Origin: DATDPM01 sp041498815
Lineage (GTDB): Bacteria > Pseudomonadota > Alphaproteobacteria > DATDPM01
NCBI GenBank assembly: GCA_041498815.1
Contig: JBGQJC010000034.1
Location: 1 to 28,471 of the forward strand
Length of the DNA: 28,471 bases
Direction: 5' to 3'
Below the pieces are notes generated by a model that did not search any database, was not told where the DNA came from, and saw only the letters and a list, made by a program, of their open reading frames with translations. Below, piece after piece: positions 13,269 to 20,819 of this stretch; position 1 is the first letter of the stretch, and the number at the start of each line of letters is the position of its first letter. A program made the translations under genes and the position numbers.

Positions 13269-13571
13269 GTGACCGATCCCGAAAAGAGCGAAGACGAGAC
13301 CTCGAAGGCCGTGGCGCTGAGCTACGAACACGAGGTCACGAACGCGCCGCGAGTGGTCGCCAAAGGCAAGGGCGCGCTCGCGAAAAAAATTCTCGAAATC
13401 GCCTTTGCGGCCGGCATCCCGGTGCGCGAGGACGCCGACCTCGTGGAGGTCCTTCATGCGGTCGATCTCGACACCGAGATTCCACTCGAGGCCTTCCGGG
13501 CCGTGGCCGAGATCCTCGCCTATGTCTATCGCGCAAACGGCACCATGCCGCCAAGCGGAGCCAAACCATGA
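13269..13571 (+). CDS. FlhB C-terminal-domain-like protein (FlhX/FhlB type)
   Basis: The 100-residue protein resembles only the cytoplasmic cleaved domain of FlhB. It has AVALSYEHEVTNAPRVVAKGKGALAKKILEIAFAAGIPVREDADLVEVLHAVDLDTEIPLEAFRAVAEILAYVYR, matching the FlhB region after the PTH cleavage site, with the GIPVREDADLV and IPLEAFRAVAEILAYVY signatures. It lacks the membrane part and the NPTH motif, so it cannot self-cleave. In some bacteria such proteins can replace the cleaved FlhB fragment or modulate switching. The GTG at 13269 is preferred, with a GGACGGG stretch upstream; an in-frame ATG at 13236 would add 11 residues but has no Shine-Dalgarno and would be almost leaderless. Its stop overlaps the next gene by 4 bp. 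Confidence 0.85.
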   Translation: MTDPEKSEDETSKAVALSYEHEVTNAPRVVAKGKGALAKKILEIAFAAGIPVREDADLVEVLHAVDLDTEIPLEAFRAVAEILAYVYRANGTMPPSGAKP

Positions 13572-13903
13572 CCGATACAACAGAGCTCGTGGAATCTTTG
13601 AACCGCCGGCTTTTGTCCGCCGCAACCGTGGTCAGCGAAGCGCGGCTTACGGTGGAACGAGGGAACTTCGTGAATCTTTCGGGCCTGGAAGCGGAAGCCG
13701 ATGCGATCTGCAAGGAGCTGGCCAAAATTCCGTCCGGCGAGGGCGAAGGATTGAAATCGGCCCTGGTCGGGCTGGCCGACGACCTCGACCGGCTGACCGG
13801 CGCCTTGGCCGCCGCCCACAAGAAGCTGGCGAAGGAAATCGGCGCACTCGGCAACCGGCGGCGCGCCGCCAAGGCTTATTTCCTCGGCCGAAGCCAGGAC
13901 TAG
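13568..13903 (+). CDS. unknown helical flagellar-operon protein
   Basis: I do not recognise this 111-residue protein. It has no signal peptide or membrane helix and looks wholly alpha-helical: an N-terminal stretch of hydroxylated and Leu/Val residues (TTELVESLNRRLLSAATVV), a middle segment with EAEADAICKELAKI, a second helix VGLADDLDRLTGALAAAHKKLAKEIGAL, and a basic end NRRRAAKAYFLGRSQD. It overlaps the FlhB-like gene by 4 bp (ATGA) and lies 21 bp before fliO, so it is cotranscribed with export-gate genes. Size, helicity and position would suit a FlgN- or FliT-like export chaperone, but no diagnostic motif supports that. Confidence 0.85.
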   Translation: MTDTTELVESLNRRLLSAATVVSEARLTVERGNFVNLSGLEAEADAICKELAKIPSGEGEGLKSALVGLADDLDRLTGALAAAHKKLAKEIGALGNRRRAAKAYFLGRSQD

Positions 13904-13924
13904 CGGAATCAACGTTCCGCGATC

Positions 13925-14221
13925 ATGAGCGTCAACACTTATCTTCAGTTCGCGCTTGCGCTCGCCTTCGTGCTGGCGCTGATCGCCGGGCTCGCCTGGG
14001 CGGTGCGGCGTTTCGGATTGTTCGCGCAAGTATTGCCGACACGCGGCGGCAAGAAACGGATTTCGGTGGTCGAGGTCGCGGCGGTCGACGCCAAACGGCG
14101 GCTGGTGCTGGTGCGCCGCGACGATCGGGAACACCTGTTGCTGCTGGGAGCGACTTCGGAAACGGTGGTCGAGACCGGAATCGAGGCGCCAGGCCCGGCG
14201 ATGGGAGACCAGGCGCGATGA
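13925..14221 (+). CDS. fliO: FliO, assembly factor of the export gate
   Basis: FliO is a bitopic membrane protein that helps FliP oligomerise. The 98-residue product has one N-terminal membrane helix (YLQFALALAFVLALIAGLAWAV) followed by a small basic cytoplasmic domain, including RISVVEVAAVDAKRRLVLVRRDDREHLLLLG, the conserved FliO core. Its stop overlaps the fliP start by 4 bp (ATGA). Sequence conservation in this family is low, so fliO-fliP adjacency is a large part of the evidence. Confidence 0.9.
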   Translation: MSVNTYLQFALALAFVLALIAGLAWAVRRFGLFAQVLPTRGGKKRISVVEVAAVDAKRRLVLVRRDDREHLLLLGATSETVVETGIEAPGPAMGDQAR

Positions 14222-14979
14222 CGAAGCGGGAAAAATTCGCGGTTATTACCGCAGCCGCTATTGCGGCCGGCGTTGCGATCCTGCTCGCAGCCGGGCCGGC
14301 GCTCGCCCAGACCTTGACGCTCGACCTCGGCCAAGGGTCCACCGCCACCTCGCGCATCGTCCAGATCATCCTGCTCATTACGATTCTGAGCCTGGCGCCG
14401 TCCATTTTGGTCATGACCACCTCGTTCACCCGGATCGTGGTGGTTTTGAGTTTCCTGCGCAGCGCCTTGGGCCTGCAGCAGACGCCGCCCAACGCGGTCC
14501 TCATCGGCCTCGCGCTGTTCCTGACCGGGTTCGTGATGGCCCCCACCCTGGGGCAGGTGTTCGACCAGGGCATTTCGCCGCTGATCGCCAATAAGATCAC
14601 GGAAGAGCAGGCCTTCGACCGCTCCTCGGCGCCGCTCAAGACCTTCATGCTGCGCCAGGTGCGCGGCCAGGACCTTGAACTGTTCATGGATCTCGCGAAG
14701 ATTCCGGCGGTCGAGAAGCCGGACGACACGCCGCTCCGGGCGCTGATTCCGGCGTTCATGATCAGCGAGCTCCGGCGCGCCTTCGAGATCGGGTTTTTGC
14801 TTTACGTCCCGTTCCTCATCATCGACATGGTGGTGGCCTCGATCCTCATGTCCATGGGCATGATGATGTTGCCGCCCGTGATAATTTCTTTGCCGTTCAA
14901 GCTGATCTTCTTCGTGCTGGTGGACGGCTGGTATCTGGTAGCAGGCTCGCTGGTCCAGAGCTTCGGCCCGGCAACCTGA
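14218..14979 (+). CDS. fliP: FliP, flagellar export gate protein
   Basis: FliP forms the pentameric core of the export gate with FliQ and FliR. The 253-residue product has an apparent cleavable signal (basic MTKREKF start, hydrophobic core, ALAQT), then the highly conserved FliP sequence: ILSLAPSILVMTTSFTRIVVVLSFLRSALGLQQTPPNAVLIGLALFLTGFVMAPT, IPAFMISELRRAFEIGFLLYVPFLIIDMVVASILMSMGMMMLPP and the terminal FKLIFFVLVDGWYLVAGSLVQSF. The ATG at 14218 overlaps fliO by 4 bp. The open frame extends far upstream, but only this start fits the signal peptide and family length. Confidence 0.98.
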   Translation: MTKREKFAVITAAAIAAGVAILLAAGPALAQTLTLDLGQGSTATSRIVQIILLITILSLAPSILVMTTSFTRIVVVLSFLRSALGLQQTPPNAVLIGLALFLTGFVMAPTLGQVFDQGISPLIANKITEEQAFDRSSAPLKTFMLRQVRGQDLELFMDLAKIPAVEKPDDTPLRALIPAFMISELRRAFEIGFLLYVPFLIIDMVVASILMSMGMMMLPPVIISLPFKLIFFVLVDGWYLVAGSLVQSFGPAT

Positions 14980-15022
14980 CGCCGCCCCGTATTGCAAGTT
15001 TTCGTCAATTGAGTACCCTTGG

Positions 15023-15053
15023 GGCAGGCCGTGAAGACAAGGGTGGGCCTGCC
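15023..15053 (+). promoter_or_regulatory. hairpin over the ribosome binding site of the secreted-protein gene
   Basis: GGCAGGCC (15023-15030) and GGCCTGCC (15046-15053) are a perfect 8-bp inverted repeat with a 15-base loop. The loop and right arm contain the probable Shine-Dalgarno of the GTG at 15057. There is no U-run, so it is unlikely to be a terminator. The loop holds ACAAGGG, close to a CsrA site but with GGG in place of GGA. Confidence 0.4.
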
Positions 15054-15056
15054 GCC

Positions 15057-15593
15057 GTGACATCCAGCAATCGCCATCGATGGATCGCCGTTTCGGCGGC
15101 GGCCTGTCTCTGCGCCGCGGCGACGGCGGCGGCGGAGACCCATCTCGAGGGCATCGGCGTCTATACCAATCCGGATTATCAATGGTCGATCGCTTATCCC
15201 GCCGGCTGGGGGCTCGAGGCCAAGGATTCCGGGTTCATTCGAATCTCTTCGCCGGCGAAAGACGGGCTCTGCGGCATTCACAGCAGCCGGGTCAAATTCA
15301 CGACCGCCGACGAGTTGACCGGTTACGCGCTGGATTACGCCCAGAAGCGCCTCAAGGAAAGCAAAGGCCTCGACCAAGTGACCTTGAAGCGGGAAAAAAC
15401 CACGTTGCGCAACGGCATCGAGGCCAACGACGTCTTGGTGGAAATTCGGCCCGGCGGCCAGCAGTCGCGCCGTATCTACGCCGTCAGCCAGGGCAATGGA
15501 TTCCTGATCGACTGCGCAAGCTCGGCCGCCAATTGGGCGAACCTCGGGCCCGACTTCGAGAGAATCCTCAAGTCATTCACCGTCGGCAAATAA
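15057..15593 (+). CDS. secreted protein of unknown function (PsbP/DcrB-like opening)
   Basis: The 178-residue product begins MTSSNRHRWIAVSAAACLCAAATAAAETH, a clear Sec signal peptide with a cleavage site near ATAAA/E. The mature part opens with GVYTNPDYQWSIAYPAGWGLE, a pattern seen in PsbP/DcrB-like small secreted domains, and contains two cysteines (LCGIHSS and LIDCASSA) that could pair. It ends FERILKSFTVGK, again typical of that fold. I cannot assign a function. The GTG at 15057 is chosen because the signal peptide starts there; a TTG at 15009 would add 16 unlikely residues. It lies 77 bp after fliP, so it may belong to the fliP transcript, and is convergent with the large TPR gene. Confidence 0.75.
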   Translation: MTSSNRHRWIAVSAAACLCAAATAAAETHLEGIGVYTNPDYQWSIAYPAGWGLEAKDSGFIRISSPAKDGLCGIHSSRVKFTTADELTGYALDYAQKRLKESKGLDQVTLKREKTTLRNGIEANDVLVEIRPGGQQSRRIYAVSQGNGFLIDCASSAANWANLGPDFERILKSFTVGK

Positions 15594-15595
15594 CG

Positions 15596-15655
15596 GCAGA
15601 CCGCCGATGGACCGTGGCGAAGTCTCGCAAGAGGATGTGATGACGGCGGCTCTGC
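15596..15655. other. long inverted repeat between convergent genes
   Basis: GCAGACCGCCG (15596-15606) can pair with CGGCGGCTCTGC (15644-15655) with one bulged base and a 37-base loop. It sits in the 77-bp gap between the convergent secreted-protein and TPR genes and might help end transcription in either direction. There is no U-run, so this is weak. Confidence 0.25.
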
Positions 15656-15670
15656 GCGGGAAAGTGCCGG

Positions 15671-18600
15671 TTACTTGGCCGCGGCCGCGACTTCTTTCCC
15701 GGGCTCGCCCTTCCCGTCGCCCTTCGCCGCTTTCACGCCCTTGAGATCGGCGGCAAAGGCCGCGTAGGCGTCGACTTCCGAGAGCCGGGCGGTGACCGCC
15801 TGAACCGAATCGATGGCGCCCATCGGCGCCGCGGCGATGACCCGGAAGTCATTATTATAAAGTGTGGGCGCGAGCGCCGCCCCGAACCGGTCGCGGAGCG
15901 CATCGAGCGCCTCGCGGTCGTCCGCCAGCCAAAGCGCCGCCGCCCTTTTTACCACCAGCCCGGCGTCGCTTTCGCTCAAGACCGCGCCGTCCTTGGCGAG
16001 CGGATCGGTGAGGCGGGCCAAGACCTTTGCCGCTTCCGCCCACTTCTGTCCCCGCCACAGGATGTCGGAGCGCAAAAGATCGGCGTCGCGGCCGTCGTCG
16101 CCCGCGAGCGCGGCCATAGCTTCCGGCGCTTTGCCTTGGTCGGACAAGGCGCGGGCCTCGAGCCGTTTGCGTTCGTGCACCAGATCGGCGGGTAGGTCCG
16201 GCACCGTGCTTTCGTTGAGCGCGGCCAAGGCCAGATCCGGCTTTTTATCCAGCAGCCGGATGGCGGCGAGCCGCGCGCCCCATTTCCCCTTGTCCGCGCC
16301 CTGAAGGCGGGTGGTGACCTGGGGTTCGAGAAGAGCCGCCGCCTGATCCAAGAGGTCCACCGCAACCATGCGTTCGGCAAGCTTGCGCACCACGGCGTCG
16401 CCCGCCTCGCCCGGAGGCGTCAGCTCGCGGAACTCCTGATAGAGCCCGAGCGCCTTCAAGGGCGGGAGCTTGTCGGCTTCGCCGTCCACATAGAGCTTGG
16501 CGAAGGCGGCGCTCATGGTTTCGGCCGCGTCCTTGGAGCGCGGATCGTCGGCGAAGAACGTGACCGCGCGCTTCAGCGTGACCAGCCCTTTCTCGGAGTT
16601 GCCGGACGCCAGATAGAGATTGCCCAAGCGGAGCAAGACGTCGAATTCGAAGGAACCGCCGCGCCAGGCGAAGCGAAGGTCTTCCAAGGCGGCGGTCGCG
16701 TCCTTCGGTGCCATCTTGCCGGCATCGACCAAGAGCGCGACCCTGGCGAACTTGGCCTTGGCCGACGTCGCCCGGTCGCCTTCGGCCTCGGCTTCGCCGT
16801 AGAGCTTCGCCGCCTCGTCGCTCTGACGCCTCGCTTCGGCGAGCTTGCCCAGCAGATATTTGACCTCGGCTTTCGACGCCGAATCGGGATCGCTCGCTCC
16901 CACGAAGTCCAGATAGGTCTTGGCGGCGTCGAACTCGTGGGAATTGACCGCGGTTTCGGCGGCCAGCAAAGCGAACTTCATCTTGAGGGACGGCGGATAG
17001 GACTGGATGCGGTCGCCGACTTGGGCGAAGGCACGGACGGCATCGGGCCATTGCGCCTGGGAGGCCGCGAGCGCGCCCCGCCACAGCTCCGCCTCGGGCT
17101 CGCCGGCCAGACCTGCTGCGCCGAGATCGGCCGCCGCTTCGGCGTAATCGTCCATAAGATAAAGCGAGGCGCCGCGCAGCGCCAGAAAGCCCGGATCGTT
17201 CGCCACATCGGGCGCGTCGGTGGCGGCGACCTGCAAGAGCCCGAGCGCATCGGGATAGAAGCCGCGCGCGAAATAGAATCGCGCGAGCGCGAGGCGGGTT
17301 TGCGTTCGCGCATCGCCCTTGGCTGCCATGATCGCGTGCAGCAGGGCCAGACGCGTATCTTCGAAGGGCGCGTTGCCGTGCGCCCAGGCCGCGAAGTCGA
17401 ACAGCTTATGGCCGGGCGCTTGTATCGGGCCGGCCGATTCGGCCGGCGGCGGATTTTCGCCCGCGGCAATGGGCGATCCGCCGTTCTTGTCGGAGAGGAA
17501 CAAGCCGGCGGGGCTTGCGATTTCGATCCCCGCGGGCGAGACGCGCACCGAGATTTCATCCGCCTTGGGCTCGACGACGACGCCCATGATCGTCGCGGGC
17601 AGGCGGAACAGCGCGTATTCGCGGGGCACGGCCAACCCCTCCATAGCCCCCTTGACGGGGACGACCACGATCTTGTCGCCGACCTCGGGATCGGGAAGCG
17701 AAATGGCGCGTGCGGCGTCCGCGACCGGGACGATGAGGCCGTTGTCACGGCCTTGGGGCGCGATTTCCGCCGTCTTCGGGGCGGGGCGGCGCGACAGCAG
17801 GAGCGTCAACGAATTCCCGTCGCGCTTCACTTGCGGATTGAGCGCCGGGCCGGCGGTCAGGCGGATGGCGGTCGCATCGGGAAGATCGAGCACATCCGCC
17901 GCGACTTCTTTTTGCCAAGCCTTAAGGCTTGTCAGATCGAGGACCGCCTTGCGGTCGAACACGACCCAAAGAGTCCCGGCGCGCCGGAAAACCGCCGCCG
18001 CTTCGTTCCATCCGAAGGTGAGCATCAAACCGCCGTCTGCCGCCTTGGCGGTGACGGCCACGGGTTGCGCCGGTGCCGCCTCGGCCGGTGCCGCCTCGGC
18101 CGGTGCCGCCTCGGCCGGTTGCGCGGATTGCTTTGGCGCGCCCTCGGCGCTTACGGCTTTCGCTTCGGCACCTGCTTTCGTTTCGGCCGGTTGCGGCGCC
18201 ACGGCGGATTGCGGCCCGAACGGCGGCAGGGCGGATTGCGGCCCGAACGGCGGCGTCGCTGCGGGTTGGGGTGCTGGTTGAATCGGCACGGTTACGCCCG
18301 GCGGAGTCTCAGGCGCGCCCGCCGGCGTCAATTCGTGAGTGAGCGATTGCGCCGGTACGACGTTCTGCGGGTTTTGCGGCGGCGCGGCGGGCGTTTCCGC
18401 CGGTGCCGGGCTTCCCGCGGGCTTTTCGGGCAGCAGGCGCACCGGGGGACCGGCGGAATTCGGGTTTTCTTGCCCGGATTCCGATACCGGCGAACCTGCG
18501 ACCATCACCTTGCGCCTGGCGGGCGGCGCCGCCGGATGATCGGGCTTTGCGTCCTTTTCCGCGGGTTGGGTGACGGGCGGTTGCGGCGCCGGAGCGCCAG

Positions 18601-19390
18601 GCCCGTCGGCCGGAAGCATGGCGTGCTCGCGCGCGGAGTCGTTCGGTGTGACATCCACCACGATTTTCGATTCGCTGCGGAAGTGATGGAACTGTGCCCC
18701 GCCCACAGCCGTGATGACGACAACGGTGCCGCTCGCCGATGGCTTCGCTTCGATTGCGGTCACGAAGGGCGGAAGATCGGAGTCGATCTTGGCCAAGGCA
18801 AGCTCGGCCGGATCGGCGAAATCGAGGGTGAGCGTGTTGCCGTCTTCCGACGCGGTGTAATCCACCGATTTTGGCCAATCGAAGACGATGCGGCTGAAAT
18901 CCCCATGAATCCCGGCGCGGACCGTAATTATATTGCTGCCGGCCGCGGCGGCTTTATGGGCCGCTTTGCTTGAATGCGTTGCGGCGGTTTTCGCCGGCGC
19001 ATTCGTTTGCGCGGCGCCTTCGGCCCGCTTGAGATCGATCGCGACGGTCGCGCCGCTATCGGTCGCGTCGGCCGTGAAATCGCCCGCCAGCACGAAGACC
19101 GCCTTGCGGCCGTCGTCATCGAGCCGCGCCGCGGTGACGTAATGCTTGAGGTGGCGCGTCACCGATCCGAAGGACGCGTCCATCGGGCGTTCGAAGGTCA
19201 CGGTCAACTGCTGTCCTTGGACGGACAACTTGTGGCCGACGGGTTGTTGCCAATCGAAGACGATGCGCCCGAAGGCCCCGTGATCGGCGGCGCGCACCAC
19301 GACCGGTTCGGCGGCAAGAGACTCCCACCCTACCAAAGCAAGGGCGGCGAAAACCGCCAGTCCGCACGAAAGCGTTTTGCGCAACATCAT
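15671..19390 (-). CDS. very large periplasmic protein with AMIN-like repeats and TPR region
   Basis: The 1239-residue protein starts MMLRKTLSCGLAVFAALALVGWESLAAEP, a Sec signal peptide. Residues 29-122 and 154-249 are two copies of a beta-rich domain with FGRIVFDW and FSRIVFDW at matching places; 445-532 is a more distant third copy. These resemble AMIN-type domains, which bind cell-wall polymers. Residues 250-445 are a Pro/Ala-rich linker with short tandem repeats. Residues 550-635 look like another beta domain, and about 660-1200 form helical TPR-like repeats. The ATG at 19390 overlaps the upstream MotB-like stop by 4 bp, with AAGGAG upstream, so the two are coupled. It may be a periplasmic stator or motor scaffold; that is inference. 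Being the last gene of the cheY operon is seen directly. Confidence 0.85.
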   Translation of the reverse strand: MMLRKTLSCGLAVFAALALVGWESLAAEPVVVRAADHGAFGRIVFDWQQPVGHKLSVQGQQLTVTFERPMDASFGSVTRHLKHYVTAARLDDDGRKAVFVLAGDFTADATDSGATVAIDLKRAEGAAQTNAPAKTAATHSSKAAHKAAAAGSNIITVRAGIHGDFSRIVFDWPKSVDYTASEDGNTLTLDFADPAELALAKIDSDLPPFVTAIEAKPSASGTVVVITAVGGAQFHHFRSESKIVVDVTPNDSAREHAMLPADGPGAPAPQPPVTQPAEKDAKPDHPAAPPARRKVMVAGSPVSESGQENPNSAGPPVRLLPEKPAGSPAPAETPAAPPQNPQNVVPAQSLTHELTPAGAPETPPGVTVPIQPAPQPAATPPFGPQSALPPFGPQSAVAPQPAETKAGAEAKAVSAEGAPKQSAQPAEAAPAEAAPAEAAPAQPVAVTAKAADGGLMLTFGWNEAAAVFRRAGTLWVVFDRKAVLDLTSLKAWQKEVAADVLDLPDATAIRLTAGPALNPQVKRDGNSLTLLLSRRPAPKTAEIAPQGRDNGLIVPVADAARAISLPDPEVGDKIVVVPVKGAMEGLAVPREYALFRLPATIMGVVVEPKADEISVRVSPAGIEIASPAGLFLSDKNGGSPIAAGENPPPAESAGPIQAPGHKLFDFAAWAHGNAPFEDTRLALLHAIMAAKGDARTQTRLALARFYFARGFYPDALGLLQVAATDAPDVANDPGFLALRGASLYLMDDYAEAAADLGAAGLAGEPEAELWRGALAASQAQWPDAVRAFAQVGDRIQSYPPSLKMKFALLAAETAVNSHEFDAAKTYLDFVGASDPDSASKAEVKYLLGKLAEARRQSDEAAKLYGEAEAEGDRATSAKAKFARVALLVDAGKMAPKDATAALEDLRFAWRGGSFEFDVLLRLGNLYLASGNSEKGLVTLKRAVTFFADDPRSKDAAETMSAAFAKLYVDGEADKLPPLKALGLYQEFRELTPPGEAGDAVVRKLAERMVAVDLLDQAAALLEPQVTTRLQGADKGKWGARLAAIRLLDKKPDLALAALNESTVPDLPADLVHERKRLEARALSDQGKAPEAMAALAGDDGRDADLLRSDILWRGQKWAEAAKVLARLTDPLAKDGAVLSESDAGLVVKRAAALWLADDREALDALRDRFGAALAPTLYNNDFRVIAAAPMGAIDSVQAVTARLSEVDAYAAFAADLKGVKAAKGDGKGEPGKEVAAAAK
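18070..18254 (-). repeat. short in-frame tandem repeats in the Pro/Ala linker
   Basis: Two small tandem arrays lie in the linker-coding part of the large TPR gene. One is three copies of a 15-bp unit coding PAEAA (about 18070-18117); the other is two copies of a 27-bp unit coding PPFGPQSA plus one residue (starting at 18204 and 18231). All unit lengths are multiples of three, so copy-number change would alter linker length without a frameshift. Confidence 0.8.
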
Positions 19391-20112
19391 GGGGCTCCTT
19401 GGCTTGGGGTCACGACGATGTCGACACGGCGCGCGAGCTCGAGCCGGTGCTGCCACGAGAGGTTCTCGGGGAGCTCTTTAAAATGCGAATCCGCCACGCC
19501 GAAGGCGCCGATGTCGCGGGCATAGCCGGCATGATTGAGCGCCCCGGCGACGGCGGCGGCGCGCGTCAGCGACAGGTCCCAGTTCGAGGCGAACGCACTG
19601 GACACGGGAGTCGGGTCGCTGTGGCCGACGACCGTGATTTCATTCGCGATGTTGCGCAGGAGCCCCGCGAGATCGAACAAGGCGGTACCGCCGCGGGCCT
19701 CCAAGGTGGCGCTGGCCGGCGCGAACAGCAGATCGGCGGGTAGCGACAACACGAGCTTTTCGCCGACCCGGTAGATGACCGCGTTCTGGAGCAGCAGGTT
19801 GTTTTTGGCGTGGGCCTCGAACACGGCGCCCAGATAGCCGAGATCGAGCCCCGGCTCGGGCTTGACGCCGCCCATGGGGCGTTGCGATCCGCCGTTCTCG
19901 GCACCGGACTCGAAGGCGCTTTCTTGATGCTTCGAGAAGGCTTGCTTCATCGCGCGCCACTTGCCGGTTTCAACCGAGGACATCGAGAACAGGAGGACGA
20001 AAAAGGCCAGCAGCAAACAGAACAGGTCGCAGAAGGTGATAAGCCAGGGGCGATCCCAGGGCTTTGCCTCCGGCTCCGCTTCACCGGCGATTAGGGCGTC
20101 GAATTCGGTCAT
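19387..20112 (-). CDS. MotB-like protein with an OmpA-type peptidoglycan-binding domain
   Basis: MotB is the peptidoglycan-anchored stator subunit, whose single helix carries the proton-binding Asp. This 241-residue protein has one N-terminal helix, PWLITFCDLFCLLLAFFVLL, with Asp29 near the E. coli Asp32 position. A linker and plug-like region follow, then an OmpA-like domain with VVGHSDPTPV and NWDLSLTRAAAV, the usual cell-wall-binding pattern. Its N-terminus overlaps the preceding MotB-like gene by 4 bp and its stop overlaps the giant TPR gene by 4 bp. No MotA partner is in the window. It could be a true MotB working with a distant MotA or a specialised stator-associated protein. Confidence 0.85.
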   Translation of the reverse strand: MTEFDALIAGEAEPEAKPWDRPWLITFCDLFCLLLAFFVLLFSMSSVETGKWRAMKQAFSKHQESAFESGAENGGSQRPMGGVKPEPGLDLGYLGAVFEAHAKNNLLLQNAVIYRVGEKLVLSLPADLLFAPASATLEARGGTALFDLAGLLRNIANEITVVGHSDPTPVSSAFASNWDLSLTRAAAVAGALNHAGYARDIGAFGVADSHFKELPENLSWQHRLELARRVDIVVTPSQGAP

Positions 20113-20789
20113 GGCTCGGTCACGAGGTGACGGAAATCGACTCGGGCCTCGTCTTCCGCGTGGCCGCGGATGGTGATGCGGACTTCTTCCGCGCCTGCTT
20201 TCCCGATTCCGGCGGCGACACCGGTTTTGGGCGCGCCGCTGGCCACCAATTCCCGGGCCAGGACGGAGGCGCGCGCGATCAAGGGTTCCGATTCACCGGC
20301 GCCAAGGACCACGGACTCGATATCGAAGCGGATACCGGGCGCGCCGTGTTGGATTTCGTCGGCGATGCCCGCCACCACGGGTAAGAACGCAGGATTCAGG
20401 TCGTTGCCCGCGAACACGCTTGCCGAGGGCAGAGTGATGCGCAGCACGGTGCCGGGCGGCAGCTCTTCCATCTTCAGGTCCGGAAAGGCGGTGTGCAGGT
20501 GCGACGCCAAGCGGTCGCGCACCGCCTCGGCACCGACGAGGGCTTCGCTTGCGGACTGCGAATTGACGTCCTTGGTCTCGATCGCGGTGCCGAAGGCGAG
20601 CGAGCTTCCGAGACTCTGGATCGCGTGTTTTGCCTTGTCGGCTTGGATGTGAGAGGCATTCTCGAGCAGCACGAACACCGACAAGAGGAGGCAGATGAGA
20701 TCGCCAAAGGTGATGAGCCAGGGCCGCGCATCGCGCGCCTCTGGCGCGGGACCCTCGAGCGCCGATGCGGAATCGAATTCGTTCATCAT
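20109..20789 (-). CDS. second MotB-like protein lacking a clear cell-wall-binding motif
   Basis: The 226-residue protein has the same N-terminal plan as its neighbour: R-PWLITFGDLICLLLSVFVLL with Asp30 in the helix, so the two are paralogues in tandem. Unlike the neighbour, its C-terminal half lacks GHxD and the NWxLSxxRA pattern; the matching places read FDIESVVLG and LIARASVLARELVASG. Peptidoglycan binding is therefore doubtful. Two ATGs at 20789 and 20786 could serve (MMNEF). The Shine-Dalgarno is poor (GGGTAA), suggesting coupling to cheZ 30 bp upstream. A heterodimer of the two MotB-like proteins, or a dedicated regulator, would fit the arrangement, but neither is shown. Confidence 0.8.
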   Translation of the reverse strand: MMNEFDSASALEGPAPEARDARPWLITFGDLICLLLSVFVLLENASHIQADKAKHAIQSLGSSLAFGTAIETKDVNSQSASEALVGAEAVRDRLASHLHTAFPDLKMEELPPGTVLRITLPSASVFAGNDLNPAFLPVVAGIADEIQHGAPGIRFDIESVVLGAGESEPLIARASVLARELVASGAPKTGVAAGIGKAGAEEVRITIRGHAEDEARVDFRHLVTEP

Positions 20790-20819
20790 GGGCGGTTACC
20801 CAAAGCGCCGATTCGCCCG

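Noticed and set aside
16937..18973. A 678-codon plus-strand frame opposite the giant TPR gene
   Set aside because: It is composed mostly of Arg and Gly and no domain is visible; the opposing frame has a signal peptide and repeated domains.
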